A stretch of 64,000 nt of DNA from Polaribacter sp. (GCA_028343155.1 JAOLXX010000012.1:1-64000), one strand, 5' to 3'. Shown: positions 24,530 through 33,863, counted from the first letter of the stretch. The notes: generated from the letters alone by a model not told the origin. Program-made: numbers and translations.

Positions 24530-24804
24530 AGTATAGTTTTTTAAAGATTAAAATAGAAAGAATTAATAGTTGATTTCTATTGATTATTCAAAGGTTCATT
24601 TATACGGTGGTTCCATAGCTAACGGGTGTTGGTTACAACAGCAGTTTGAAACACTTCAATTTTCAAAGTGTGCCAAATGTGTGCCAAATGAATTGATAAA
24701 TTTGTATATTTGGTTTCATCTTTGGAAGTGCTGTTAAAAGATATTCTATTCAAATTGAATTGTTGAATAGTGGTTTAGAGCCTATCATTAAAGAGAAAGA
24801 GGGT
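24530..24804. other. Right end of the element, non-coding
   Basis: No gene is seen. The stretch holds the right copy of the 20-bp repeat (24671-24690), the inverted TTGGAAGTGC (24722-24731) and a small dyad TGTTG-GTTA-CAACA near 24628-24641. These are best explained as recombinase binding sites. Confidence 0.5.
24671..24690. repeat. Right copy of the 20-bp GCCAAATG-type repeat
   Basis: Identical to 20788-20807 and in the same orientation. It lies about 190 bases inside the right tRNA repeat. Confidence 0.6.
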
Positions 24805-24836
24805 ATAAAAAAAGCCCTACATTGCTGTAAGGCTTG
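24805..24836 (-). terminator. tRNA-Met terminator
   Basis: On the minus strand GCCTTACA-GCAA-TGTAGGGC forms a stem with one G-T pair and is followed by T7, 12 bases beyond the tRNA 3' end. Confidence 0.8.
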
Positions 24837-24847
24837 GTGTATTAAAG

Positions 24848-24921
24848 TGGTCCCACTTGGGCTCGAACCAAGGACCCTCTGATTATGAGTCAGATGCTCT
24901 AACCAGCTGAGCTATGGGACC
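24848..24921 (-). tRNA. tRNA-Met (CAT), intact
   Basis: On the minus strand the gene reads GGTCCCA ... TGGGACC-A with a perfect 7-bp acceptor stem, a D arm with AGCTGGTTAGAGC, an anticodon arm CTGA-CTCATAA-TCAG (anticodon CAT) and a T arm with GGTTCGAGCCC. CCA is not encoded. A CAT anticodon may also mark the lysidine tRNA-Ile; I favour elongator methionine. The right copy of the 28-bp repeat (24883-24910) lies within it, so it is the intact attachment side of the element. Confidence 0.93.
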
Positions 24922-24986
24922 AAATAATTGGCTGCAAATGTACTGTTTATTTTGAATTATTAATATACTTTTTTTAAAAAAAATAA

Positions 24987-25997
24987 TTAAACGGATCTGT
25001 TCATTAACCAAAGTCCAAAATTCTTTAGACCTTCTTTATTTTCCTCTGAAATATGCATTGAAGAAAGTGTTTGAAAAGCTTTTTCTGTATAATTTGCTAT
25101 TTTTTCTTTTATAAGTACCGGAATATTATTTGACTCAAAAATCTGAGTTACTTCGGCAATTTTCGTACTATTATTTTCTAGTTTTTGATTGTAAAATCTT
25201 TGTAATTTTTTACAATCTTCTTCATTGGCAATCGCTAATGATTTTAAATACAAATAGGTTTTCTTATTTTCTATGATATCCCCTCCTATTTGTTTCCCAA
25301 ACGTAGCTGGATCTCCAAAGGTATCTAAATAATCGTCTTGCAATTGAAAGGCAAGCCCAAGATTTAAGCCAAAATCGTAAATTAGATCAGCGTCTTGCTC
25401 ATTTGCTTCTGCAACAATGGCACCCATTTTTAATGCAGCTGCCACTAAAACGGATGTTTTCAAACGAATCATATCAATATATTCATCAATCGCAACATCA
25501 TTTCTCGTTTCAAAATCTACATCTAATTGCTGACCATCACAAACTTCCAAAGCTGTTTTACTAAATAATTTGGCTAACTTTTGAAAAACAATAGGTTCGT
25601 AGTTTTCAAAAAATTGGTAGGCTAAAATTAACATGGCGTCTCCCGAAAGAATTCCGGTATTGACATCCCATTTTTCATGAACTGTTGCTTTGCCTCTTCG
25701 CAAAGGAGCAGCATCCATAATATCATCATGGATCAATGTAAAATTATGAAAAACCTCAACTGCCAGTGCTGCTGGCATTGCTTTTTGATAGGCACCAGAA
25801 AAAATATCTGCTGCCATTAATGTTAAAATAGGGCGCATTCTTTTTCCCCCTAATTTTAGGATATAATCTAAAGGCTCATAAAGATTTTTAGGTTCTCTAA
25901 CCCATTTTTTAGATTCTAAAAAATTAATAAAGTCTTTCTGATAATGTAAAATGTCCAAATCTATAATTTTTTGTAAAAATAATGAAAGAAATTTCAT
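24987..25997 (-). CDS. Polyprenyl diphosphate synthase
   Basis: A 336-residue all-helical isoprenyl chain elongation enzyme. GGKRMRPILTLMAAD, the first aspartate-rich motif HDDIMD, RRGKATVHEKW, and the second motif QLQDDYLDTFGDPATFGKQIGGD are all present. Five residues upstream of the first DD motif the pattern FHNFTLIHDD suggests a short- to medium-chain product (farnesyl or geranylgeranyl diphosphate), but product length cannot be fixed by eye. It is divergent from the TetR/efflux operon. Confidence 0.92.
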   Translation of the reverse strand: MKFLSLFLQKIIDLDILHYQKDFINFLESKKWVREPKNLYEPLDYILKLGGKRMRPILTLMAADIFSGAYQKAMPAALAVEVFHNFTLIHDDIMDAAPLRRGKATVHEKWDVNTGILSGDAMLILAYQFFENYEPIVFQKLAKLFSKTALEVCDGQQLDVDFETRNDVAIDEYIDMIRLKTSVLVAAALKMGAIVAEANEQDADLIYDFGLNLGLAFQLQDDYLDTFGDPATFGKQIGGDIIENKKTYLYLKSLAIANEEDCKKLQRFYNQKLENNSTKIAEVTQIFESNNIPVLIKEKIANYTEKAFQTLSSMHISEENKEGLKNFGLWLMNRSV

Positions 25998-26041
25998 TTT
26001 CTATTGAATTATAAAAAATCATTAAAATTTTGGAAACTTTT

Positions 26042-26072
26042 TTGGTTTATAAAGTTTCCTGATGTATTTTTG
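26042..26072 (+). promoter_or_regulatory. Promoter of the TetR/efflux operon
   Basis: TTG at 26042-26044 and TATTTTTG at 26065-26072 are spaced 20 bases apart. The ATG of the TetR gene is 9 bases after the -7 box, so the message is nearly leaderless. Confidence 0.6.
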
Positions 26073-26081
26073 TTACTGCTC

Positions 26082-26678
26082 ATGAAAGATAAAATAACAG
26101 TAACCGCAGTAGATTTATTCTTAAGACTCGGTTTCAAGAGTGTTACAATGGATGACATTGCGAATGAACTCTTTATTTCAAAAAAAACACTTTACAAGTA
26201 TTTTAAAAATAAACAGGCTTTGGTTGAAGAAAGTGCTAGCGCATTGCACCACTCTTATTTTAAAATTATTGACACAATAACAGTGCAAGAATTTAACCCC
26301 ATAAAAGAAAATTTTGAGATTAAGAAAGTCCTGAAAGGAATGTTTCAAAATGCGGCATCCTCCCCAATTTATCAATTAAAGAAATACTATCCGAAAATTC
26401 ATGAAAAAACAATGGAAAAGGAAAAAGTTCTTTTTGCTGGATGCTTACAAAAAAATATTGAAAGAGGAATTGAACAAGGATTTTACAGAGCGGATGTCCA
26501 TATTAATTTAGCCACTGAATTTTATTTTTCATTGGCCTCTAGCATTCATGAAAACACCATCGATAATATTAAAATACCAAAATTAGAACAAGAGGTACTG
26601 GCATACCACACAAGGGCAATTGCCACAAAAAAAGGAATATTAGAATTAGAAAATCAACTAATAAACAACCAATTATAA
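26082..26678 (+). CDS. TetR/AcrR-family transcriptional regulator
   Basis: A 198-residue regulator. ITVTAVDLFLRLGFKSVTMDDIANELFISKKTLYKYFKNKQALVE is the TetR DNA-binding domain; the remainder is an unrecognised helical ligand domain. I chose the ATG at 26082 because the family domain begins there and a promoter lies immediately upstream; a longer reading begins upstream of that promoter. The next gene starts at the base after its stop, so it heads the efflux operon and presumably represses it. The inducing compound cannot be told. Confidence 0.9.
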   Translation: MKDKITVTAVDLFLRLGFKSVTMDDIANELFISKKTLYKYFKNKQALVEESASALHHSYFKIIDTITVQEFNPIKENFEIKKVLKGMFQNAASSPIYQLKKYYPKIHEKTMEKEKVLFAGCLQKNIERGIEQGFYRADVHINLATEFYFSLASSIHENTIDNIKIPKLEQEVLAYHTRAIATKKGILELENQLINNQL

Positions 26679-28085
26679 ATGAGAAAGCACCTGTACATCG
26701 TCTGTTTTTTTGCTTTCATACTGCATGTAAAAGCACAAGAAAAAATCATAAAATTTTCTATGGATGAAGCCATACAATTTGCTGTAGAAAATAGTTACAA
26801 TAGAAGAACAGCTAGAAATAATATAAAATCTGCAAATAAAAAAGTTTGGGAAACAACCACCATCGGATTGCCTCAAATTAGTGCAAATGTAGCCTATCAA
26901 AATTTTTTAAAACAACCAGTTTCATTATTACCAGCTGCAGCTTTTGATAATCGAGAAGCTGTTGTTGAAACTGTTGAAGACTTTTTTAATTTGAATAGAG
27001 CTAGCAGCCCAGATTCTCCTGATGGGTTCATTCCGGTAGTTTTTGGAACCCAACAAAACATAAATGCAACACTTACCTTGTCGCAATTAATATTTGACGG
27101 ATCCTATTTAGTGGGACTACAGGCTGCTAAAACATTTTTAACAATCTCAAAACAAGCAGAAGAAAAAACAATATTAAGAACTAGAGAAGCTGTTATTAAT
27201 GCCTATGGAAATGTTTTAGTCACAGAAAAAAGCATCACTATTTTAGAACAGAATATCACCATCTTACAAAAGAACTTTAACGATGCTCAGAAAATTTACG
27301 AAAATGGTTTGAACGAAGAAGAAGATGTGCAACAGTTAGAAATTACCTTAGGAAATCTTAAAAACCAATTAAATAGCGTTGTAAAAATGAAAGAAATTGC
27401 ATATCAAATGCTAAATCTTTCTTTGGGAAATCCTATCAAAACACCATTAATCTTAACAGATTCTTTAGAAGGTTTGGCAGAAGATAATGTGAATCTAGCA
27501 CTAATTGCTGCCGAATTTAACTTTTTGAATCACATCGATTTTAAAATTTCTGAAAACAACAAAGAGACACAAAGACTGATTATGAAATTAGAACAAAGTA
27601 AAGCCTTGCCTAGTTTGAGTGCGTTCATAAATTATGGTACGCAGGGTTTTTCAGATTCTTTTTCGTTTTTTGACAGCAAACAACAGTGGTTTGATTCCTC
27701 CCTTTTAGGGGTCAATTTACAAGTGCCTATTTTTAGTAGTTTCGGAAGAAAAGCGCGAACATCTCAGGCAAAAATTGCGTTGGAAAATGCGGACATTCAA
27801 TTGGAAGAAACAAAACAACGTTTACAGATTTTAGCAAAAAAAGCAAAAATCGAGTATCAATTGAGTATCAAAAATTACGGCACGGCTAAGAAAAATATTG
27901 GTTTGGCTGAAAGAATAGAAAAGAAACAACGCATCAAATTCTTTGAAGGAATTTCTTCTAGCTTCGATTTATTACAAGCCCAAAACCAATTATATGCCCA
28001 ACAGCAAAACTACGTCCAAGCAATGCTGGCAGTAATTACAAAAAAAGCAACTTTAGAAAACGCATTAAACATACCAATTAAATAA
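26679..28085 (+). CDS. TolC-family outer membrane efflux protein
   Basis: A 468-residue protein with a signal peptide (MRKHLYIVCFFAFILHVKAQ) and two outer-membrane efflux repeats of long coiled helices, including FSMDEAIQFAVENSYNRRTARN near the N terminus and SSFDLLQAQNQLYAQQQNYVQAMLAV near the C terminus. It forms the outer-membrane channel of the tripartite pump with the next two genes. It begins immediately after the TetR stop. Confidence 0.93.
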   Translation: MRKHLYIVCFFAFILHVKAQEKIIKFSMDEAIQFAVENSYNRRTARNNIKSANKKVWETTTIGLPQISANVAYQNFLKQPVSLLPAAAFDNREAVVETVEDFFNLNRASSPDSPDGFIPVVFGTQQNINATLTLSQLIFDGSYLVGLQAAKTFLTISKQAEEKTILRTREAVINAYGNVLVTEKSITILEQNITILQKNFNDAQKIYENGLNEEEDVQQLEITLGNLKNQLNSVVKMKEIAYQMLNLSLGNPIKTPLILTDSLEGLAEDNVNLALIAAEFNFLNHIDFKISENNKETQRLIMKLEQSKALPSLSAFINYGTQGFSDSFSFFDSKQQWFDSSLLGVNLQVPIFSSFGRKARTSQAKIALENADIQLEETKQRLQILAKKAKIEYQLSIKNYGTAKKNIGLAERIEKKQRIKFFEGISSSFDLLQAQNQLYAQQQNYVQAMLAVITKKATLENALNIPIK

Positions 28086-28093
28086 TCAGCACT

Positions 28094-29230
28094 ATGAAAA
28101 CAATATATATCCTATTATTTGCAACCTTTATTTTAACTTCTTGTGGAGTGAAAGAAAAAGTATCAAAAGATTTACTTTCTTTAAATATTGAAAAACAAGC
28201 TTTAAAAAAGCAATTAGATAGTTTAAGTTTGATATTAAAATCTGTAGAAGATAAAATCTCTAAATTAGATACATTAAAAAAATTGGCAGTAGTAACTACT
28301 ATTAAATCTACTTCACAAGACTTCAATCATTATATAGAAGTTCATGGAACGGTAAAGGCAGATAAAAGTGTAGAATTACATTCAGAAATGGGTGGAACTA
28401 TAACCAAAATCTACGCAAAAGGTGGTCAATATGTTAAAAAAGGAGCTGTCTTAGCACAGTTTGAAACTTCTATTATTAACAGTAATATTGCTCAAATTAA
28501 AACTCAATTAAATCTAGCAACTACTTCTTTTGAAAGACAAGCACGTTTATGGAAACAAAAAATTGGAAGTGAAATGCAATATTTACAAGCTAAGGCGCAA
28601 AAAGAAAATTTAGAAAACAATATTAAAGTTTTACAAGCAAAAGCTAAAAAAATGAAAATTATAGCTCCTTTTGCTGGAACTGTAGATCAGGTTTTTGCAA
28701 AAATTGGACAATTAGCATCACCACAAATGCCTATTTTAAGAATTGTAAATCTTGACAGTGTATACATAGAAAGTGAAGTAACTGAGTCTTATTTAAAGGA
28801 AATAAAAAAAGGAACAAATGTACTCGTAAGTTTTCCTAGTTTAGATAAAGAGATTTCTTCAAGAATTTCTCAAGTAGGAAATTTTATCAATCCAAACAAT
28901 AGGAGCTTTAAAACTAGAATTAACATCAGAAATAAATCAAAAAAAATAAAAGCGAATCAATTAGCCGATATTAAAATAAACGATTTTAAAGCAAAGGGTA
29001 TTGTAATCCCTTCTAAAGTAATTAAGAAAGACAGTGAGGGAAATCATTTTGTATATACAATTGTTAAAGAAGATAGCATTACTAAAGTATTCAAATCAAT
29101 AATTACTGTTACAAAAGAATATGATAATCAATCTTATATCTCTAAAGGACTAACAGAAGGTGCTTTAGTTGTTGATAAAGGATCATCTTTAATAAAAAAC
29201 GAAGAAGAGGTAATTATTGCTAATAAATAA
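28094..29230 (+). CDS. Efflux RND transporter periplasmic adaptor (HlyD/AcrA-like lipoprotein)
   Basis: A 378-residue adaptor. The N terminus MKTIYILLFATFILTSCGVKEK is a lipoprotein signal; a coiled coil (KQALKKQLDSLSLILKSVEDK) follows, then the biotinyl-lipoyl-like domain (GTVKADKSVELHSEMGGTI), a helical hairpin, and IIAPFAGTVDQVFAKIGQL. It bridges the inner-membrane RND pump and the TolC channel. It is 8 bases after the TolC gene and 3 bases before the RND gene. Confidence 0.93.
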   Translation: MKTIYILLFATFILTSCGVKEKVSKDLLSLNIEKQALKKQLDSLSLILKSVEDKISKLDTLKKLAVVTTIKSTSQDFNHYIEVHGTVKADKSVELHSEMGGTITKIYAKGGQYVKKGAVLAQFETSIINSNIAQIKTQLNLATTSFERQARLWKQKIGSEMQYLQAKAQKENLENNIKVLQAKAKKMKIIAPFAGTVDQVFAKIGQLASPQMPILRIVNLDSVYIESEVTESYLKEIKKGTNVLVSFPSLDKEISSRISQVGNFINPNNRSFKTRINIRNKSKKIKANQLADIKINDFKAKGIVIPSKVIKKDSEGNHFVYTIVKEDSITKVFKSIITVTKEYDNQSYISKGLTEGALVVDKGSSLIKNEEEVIIANK

Positions 29231-29233
29231 AAT

Positions 29234-32200
29234 ATGAGCACAGAAAAAATAAAAGAATTTAAATTGTCTAGTTGGGCAATTTCAAATAAAGCAACTGTTG
29301 CTGTAATTACATTAATTATTATTTTGAGTGGTTTATTATCATACGTGAATATGCCAAGGGAAAATTTTCCTGAAATTGTAATTCCTCAAATATATATAGC
29401 AACACCTTATCCTGGTAATTCTGCTTTAGATGTAGAAAAACTAATTACCAAACCTTTAGAAAAAGAGATAAATGCAATAACTGGAGTAGATAAAATTACT
29501 TCAAACTCTATTCAAGGATTTTCTAGTATTCAAGTTGAATTTAATTTTGACACAACTCCTTCTGAAGCCTTACAAAAGGTTAAAGACAAAGTAGACGTTG
29601 CCATGTCTGATAGTGATTTTCCAACAGATTTACCAACAGATCCAAGTGTTTCAGAAATGAATTTCTCTGAAATGATGCCGATTATGAATATCAATCTTTC
29701 TGGTGAATTTTCTATGGATCAATTAAAAGAATATGCAGAATATTTAGAAGATGAAATTGAAGAATTGCCAGAAATATCTAGTGTTGATATTAGAGGTGTT
29801 CAAGAAAAAGAAATAGAAATTGCTGTAGATTTATATAAACTAGAAGCTTCTCAAATTAGTTTTACAGATATAGAAAATGCCATTGCTTATGAAAACATGA
29901 GTATTTCTAGTGGTGATATTTTACAAAACGGAGTTCGAAGAAACCTAAGAGTAATTGGTGAATTCTCTAACTCTAGAGAAATTGAAAGTATTATTATAAA
30001 ACAAGAAAAAGGAAACATTGTTTATTTAAGAGATATTGCTGATATTACTTTTAAAGAGCAAGAAAAACAAAGTTACGCTAGAGAATATCTACAACCAGTT
30101 GTAATGCTAGATGTAAAAAAAAGAGGTGGTGAAAACTTACTAAAAGCTTCTGCAAAAATTGATGAAATTATAGCTGCTGCAAAAGCAAGTAAGTTTCCTA
30201 AAAACCTTGTTATTTCTAAAACAAACGATCAATCGAATGATACAAAAACAATGGTATCTGATTTAGAAAATAGTATTATTTTAGGAGTGATTTTAGTCGT
30301 ATTAGTCTTGTATTTCTTTTTAGGTTTTAGAAATGCACTTTTTGTAGGAATTGCTATTCCTTTATCAATGTTTTTATCATTTTCTATCTTAAGTTTTATA
30401 GGAGTTACACTAAATACAATGGTGTTATTCTCGTTAGTAATTGCTTTAGGAATGTTGGTAGATAATGGTATTGTTGTTGTTGAAAATGTATATCGTTTAA
30501 TGGACGAAGGCTATTCTAGAGTTCAAGCTACCAAATTAGGTGTTGGTGAAGTTGCCATGCCAATTATTGCCTCTACAGCAACTACTTTAGCAGCATTTTT
30601 TCCACTAATTCTTTGGGAAGGGATTATGGGAGAATTTATGAAATGGTTGCCTATTACATTAATTATTGTATTAAGTTCATCACTTTTTATTGCTTTGGTA
30701 ATTAACCCAATGTTAATTTCTGTTTATATGAAAGTGGTTCCCAAAAAAGAAAAAAAAGTAAGCCTGTTAAACAAGTTAGAAAATAAGTATGAACAATTTT
30801 TAAGCTTTGCTTTAAAAGGAATAAGACCTTACCTTTTTATTGTTGGTACATTTTCTTTATTAATTCTTGCAGGGTTCTTAATGAAAATTTTCCCTCCAAA
30901 AATATTATTTTTTCCTAATACAGAAGCAAAGCAAGTTTTTGTGTTTTTAGAATATCCTATTGGAACAGATATAGAAGAAACAAATGCAGTTTCTAAAAAG
31001 ATTGAGAGAAAAATAGAAAACCATCTTAAAAAATATGAAGTTAATGGTGAGAACTTTCTGATTACTTCTGTAATTGGTCAAGTTGGTTCAGGAACCTCAG
31101 ATCCATCACAAGGACAACAGGGAGGAACAACACCAAATAAAGCAAGAATTACGGTAGATTTTGTAAAATACCAAGACAGACAAGGTATAAGCACAGATCA
31201 AGTTTTAATGGATATTAGAAATCTTTTAAAAGGCTATCCAGGTTTAACTATTGTGGTAGATAAACCCGCAGATGGCCCACCAACAGGAGCCCCAATTAAT
31301 ATAGAAATTACAGGTGAAGATTATGATCTAATTTTGAATACAGCCAACAATTTAAAAACCTTTATAGACAAAGCAAATATTGGTGGTGTTGAAGAATTAA
31401 AATTGGATATAGATCAAGGAAAACCAGAAATGCTAATTAGTGTTGACAGGCAAAAAGCAAGAAGGTTAGGTGTTTCTACAGGTCAAATAGGGACTACTTT
31501 AAGAACTGCACTATACGGTAAAGAAGTATCAACTTTTAAAGGTTTAAAGGATGATTATCCTATTAATATTAGATTAAAAAATAAATATAGGTTTAATAAA
31601 GATGCTTTATTAAATCAAAAAATTACGTTTAGAGACCAAGGTTCTGGGCAAATTAAACAAGTGCCAATTTCTGCAATTGCAAAATCAGAAAATTCATCTA
31701 CTTTTAGTGCTGTAAAAAGATTAGATTTAGACAGGGTTGTAACCTTGTATTCTAATGTTTTAAATGATTATAATGCAACTTTGGTAAATGATGTTATCAG
31801 AAATGAAGTTACGGAATTTAATGTGCCAAAGGGCATTTCTTTAAGATTTACAGGAGAACAAGAAGAACAAACAAAAGAAATGGCTTTTTTAAGCAAAGCT
31901 TTATTAATAGCTGTTTTATTAATTTTCTTAATTATGGTTGCACAATTTAATTCTGCAACTACGCCAATAATTATTTCAATATCAGTTTTATTAAGTCTTA
32001 TTGGAGTTTTATTTGGCTTACTAATTTTTAGAATGGATTTTGTTATTTTAATGACTATGATTGGTATTATTTCACTCGCAGGAATTGTTGTAAACAATGC
32101 CATTGTATTAATAGATTACATTAATTTAATAATGAAAAGGAAAAAGCGAGAATTGAATATGTCTAAAGGCGATAAACTAAATAAAATACAAGTATTAGAA

Positions 32201-32509
32201 AGTGTTATTGAAGGAGGAAAAACGCGTTTAAGACCAGTTCTTTTAACTGCCATAACTACCATTTTAGGATTATTACCTTTAGCTTTAGGAATTAATATAA
32301 ATTTTAGAACTCTGTTTACAGAATTCGATCCTAATTTTTATATAGGTGGAGAAAATGTAGCGTTTTGGGGACCGATGGGTTGGGCAATTGTATTTGGATT
32401 AACATTTGCAACCTTCTTAACATTAATTGTTGTTCCTATTTTATTTTTCTTGATAACCCGGTTTAAAATATGGGTAAAAAAGAATACAAAAGCGCCACAA
32501 ATAAATTAA
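29234..32509 (+). CDS. Efflux RND transporter permease subunit
   Basis: A 1091-residue inner-membrane proton-driven pump. Twelve membrane segments in two halves are evident, with MPRENFPEIVIPQIYIATPYPG at the start of the first periplasmic loop and GMLVDNGIVVVENV in the fourth helix, carrying the proton-relay aspartate (D-N here where AcrB has D-D). It is the third component of the pump; substrate is unknown. The GGENVAFWGPMGWAIVFGL segment marks the last helices. A terminator lies right after the stop. Confidence 0.94.
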   Translation: MSTEKIKEFKLSSWAISNKATVAVITLIIILSGLLSYVNMPRENFPEIVIPQIYIATPYPGNSALDVEKLITKPLEKEINAITGVDKITSNSIQGFSSIQVEFNFDTTPSEALQKVKDKVDVAMSDSDFPTDLPTDPSVSEMNFSEMMPIMNINLSGEFSMDQLKEYAEYLEDEIEELPEISSVDIRGVQEKEIEIAVDLYKLEASQISFTDIENAIAYENMSISSGDILQNGVRRNLRVIGEFSNSREIESIIIKQEKGNIVYLRDIADITFKEQEKQSYAREYLQPVVMLDVKKRGGENLLKASAKIDEIIAAAKASKFPKNLVISKTNDQSNDTKTMVSDLENSIILGVILVVLVLYFFLGFRNALFVGIAIPLSMFLSFSILSFIGVTLNTMVLFSLVIALGMLVDNGIVVVENVYRLMDEGYSRVQATKLGVGEVAMPIIASTATTLAAFFPLILWEGIMGEFMKWLPITLIIVLSSSLFIALVINPMLISVYMKVVPKKEKKVSLLNKLENKYEQFLSFALKGIRPYLFIVGTFSLLILAGFLMKIFPPKILFFPNTEAKQVFVFLEYPIGTDIEETNAVSKKIERKIENHLKKYEVNGENFLITSVIGQVGSGTSDPSQGQQGGTTPNKARITVDFVKYQDRQGISTDQVLMDIRNLLKGYPGLTIVVDKPADGPPTGAPINIEITGEDYDLILNTANNLKTFIDKANIGGVEELKLDIDQGKPEMLISVDRQKARRLGVSTGQIGTTLRTALYGKEVSTFKGLKDDYPINIRLKNKYRFNKDALLNQKITFRDQGSGQIKQVPISAIAKSENSSTFSAVKRLDLDRVVTLYSNVLNDYNATLVNDVIRNEVTEFNVPKGISLRFTGEQEEQTKEMAFLSKALLIAVLLIFLIMVAQFNSATTPIIISISVLLSLIGVLFGLLIFRMDFVILMTMIGIISLAGIVVNNAIVLIDYINLIMKRKKRELNMSKGDKLNKIQVLESVIEGGKTRLRPVLLTAITTILGLLPLALGININFRTLFTEFDPNFYIGGENVAFWGPMGWAIVFGLTFATFLTLIVVPILFFLITRFKIWVKKNTKAPQIN

Positions 32510-32521
32510 CTCTTTTATATT

Positions 32522-32559
32522 AAAAGAGGATGATATCAAAATGATTTCCTCCTCTTTTT
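32522..32559 (+). terminator. Terminator of the efflux operon
   Basis: AAAAGAGGA at 32522-32530 pairs with TCCTCTTTT at 32550-32558, followed by T and the recX promoter region. Confidence 0.7.
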
Positions 32560-32573
32560 GTATTTTCGAAACA

Positions 32574-33050
32574 ATGATTCAGAAGAAAAAATCTTTTACT
32601 GTTGATGAAATTAAACGCAAGCTAGAAAACTACTGCGTATATCAAGATCGGTGTCATAAAGAAGTGGAACAAAAGATGTGGGATTATCATTTAATACCCG
32701 AAGCGAAAGAAATGATTCTTTTAAGCTTAATGAAAGATAACTTCTTAAATGAAGAACGCTTTGCAAAAAGCTTTGCAAGAGGAAAATTTAGGATAAAAAA
32801 CTGGGGAAAACAACGCATTGTTAACGCATTAAAATTTAAAGACATTTCTGCTTTCACTATTAAAATAGCTCTCAAAGAAATTGATGAAGTTGCCTATAAA
32901 GAAACCATATATAGGATTACTAAAAACAGAAACGAAGTCATTAAAGAAACAAATATCTATAAAAGAAAGAAAAAATTAATCGATTTTTTAATGCGAAAAG
33001 GATTTGAATCTGATTTGATTTATAAGACCATAAATGAAGTTGTTTCTTAA
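32574..33050 (+). CDS. recX: Regulatory protein RecX
   Basis: A 158-residue RecX-family protein, a modulator of RecA filaments. Three tandem helical repeats are visible: LENYCVYQDRCHKEVEQKMWDYHL, FLNEERFAKSFARGKFRIKNWGK and KKLIDFLMRKGFESDLIYKTI. The ATG at 32574 (MIQKKKSFTVDEIKRK) is preferred because eleven further upstream codons overlap the terminator of the previous operon. There is no recA gene in the window. Confidence 0.9.
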   Translation: MIQKKKSFTVDEIKRKLENYCVYQDRCHKEVEQKMWDYHLIPEAKEMILLSLMKDNFLNEERFAKSFARGKFRIKNWGKQRIVNALKFKDISAFTIKIALKEIDEVAYKETIYRITKNRNEVIKETNIYKRKKKLIDFLMRKGFESDLIYKTINEVVS

Positions 33051-33140
33051 GGTTTTTATTACTGAAAAGCCCTTTGTCAGTTTGAACCTTTTTTTTAATT
33101 CCTGTTTTTTAGGAATTTCTTTTTCCTTTTACTTTTTCCC

Positions 33141-33671
33141 TTAAGGATGATCGATTCCTATAAAATCTATGGTAACATCTATTTCATCCTCAAACTTTTT
33201 TTTAGAAAGCAAGGTATTTATTTTTGAATTTACAGCAGAAAAAGCAGCGATTGTTTTATCTATTTGTAAATGCACCTCTGCTGAGGTGATGGCTGGAATT
33301 AATGTTAAATCTGCCAAACGCAATGTTTCCGTGTGTAAAAGATTTATTCTTGCATTAAAAGAAGGGATGTCAAAAATTTCCGCTTTTAAACTATCTTTTA
33401 AGTTTATAACCAAATCTCTTAATTCCAAAGCATTACTTAAGGCTTCCTTAGGAGATACATTTTTAAATTTCTTTAAAAGAGAATTCACCATTTTTAACTC
33501 TTGCCAACTTGCTACTTTTTCTTCAAAAACAGGCTGTATATTTTCTAAAGGAACATGGGGTTTCGCAATACTTAGTGCAGGTTTTTCTTGAATGTTACTT
33601 ACAGCATCTTTCTTATTATTTCCACAAGAAAATAAAATTACAGACAGCAATAGGGGTAGTATTTGTTTCAC
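33141..33671 (-). CDS. Predicted lipoprotein, unknown function
   Basis: A 176-residue protein with a lipoprotein signal (MKQILPLLLSVILFSCGNN, cysteine 16). The mature part is mostly helical (LVINLKDSLKAEIFDIPSFNARI, IDKTIAAFSAVNSKINTLL) and resembles the many small envelope lipoproteins of flavobacteria. I do not recognise a family. It faces recX and is divergent from the thioredoxin-like gene. Confidence 0.75.
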   Translation of the reverse strand: MKQILPLLLSVILFSCGNNKKDAVSNIQEKPALSIAKPHVPLENIQPVFEEKVASWQELKMVNSLLKKFKNVSPKEALSNALELRDLVINLKDSLKAEIFDIPSFNARINLLHTETLRLADLTLIPAITSAEVHLQIDKTIAAFSAVNSKINTLLSKKKFEDEIDVTIDFIGIDHP

Positions 33672-33863
33672 GACTTCATTTTATAATTGGTAAAAATACA
33701 CATTTTCACAGCATCAATTCTTAATTTAAGAAAATTGTAACATTCTTAAAAAAGGACCTGTATGATTTTTGTTTTATTTCGTCTACTTCAATAATTAAAA
33801 CAAGAATTATCTATAACAAAAGTTACAATCATTAAAAATATCTTTTGAAGAAAATAGTAAGAG

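Larger units (their letters stand above)
20715..24910. mobile_element. Putative 4.2-kb integrative element at tRNA-Met
   Basis: A 28-bp exact direct repeat (20715-20742 and 24883-24910) lies inside tRNA-Met sequence at both ends. Just inside the left copy is a tyrosine recombinase gene; the rest of the interior is three exported-protein genes on the minus strand. A 20-bp repeat built from GCCAAATG units occurs near both ends (20788-20807 and 24671-24690), and GCACTTCCAA (20759-20768) is inverted as TTGGAAGTGC (24722-24731); these look like recombinase arm sites. The repeats contain most of the D arm and anticodon arm. There are no transfer or replication genes, so it is at best a small, possibly immobilised island. 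Confidence 0.65.

Noticed and set aside
24608-24625. GGTTCCATAGCTAAC resembling the 5' end of tRNA-Met
   Set aside because: Only about a dozen bases match and no tRNA arms follow, so chance similarity is likely.
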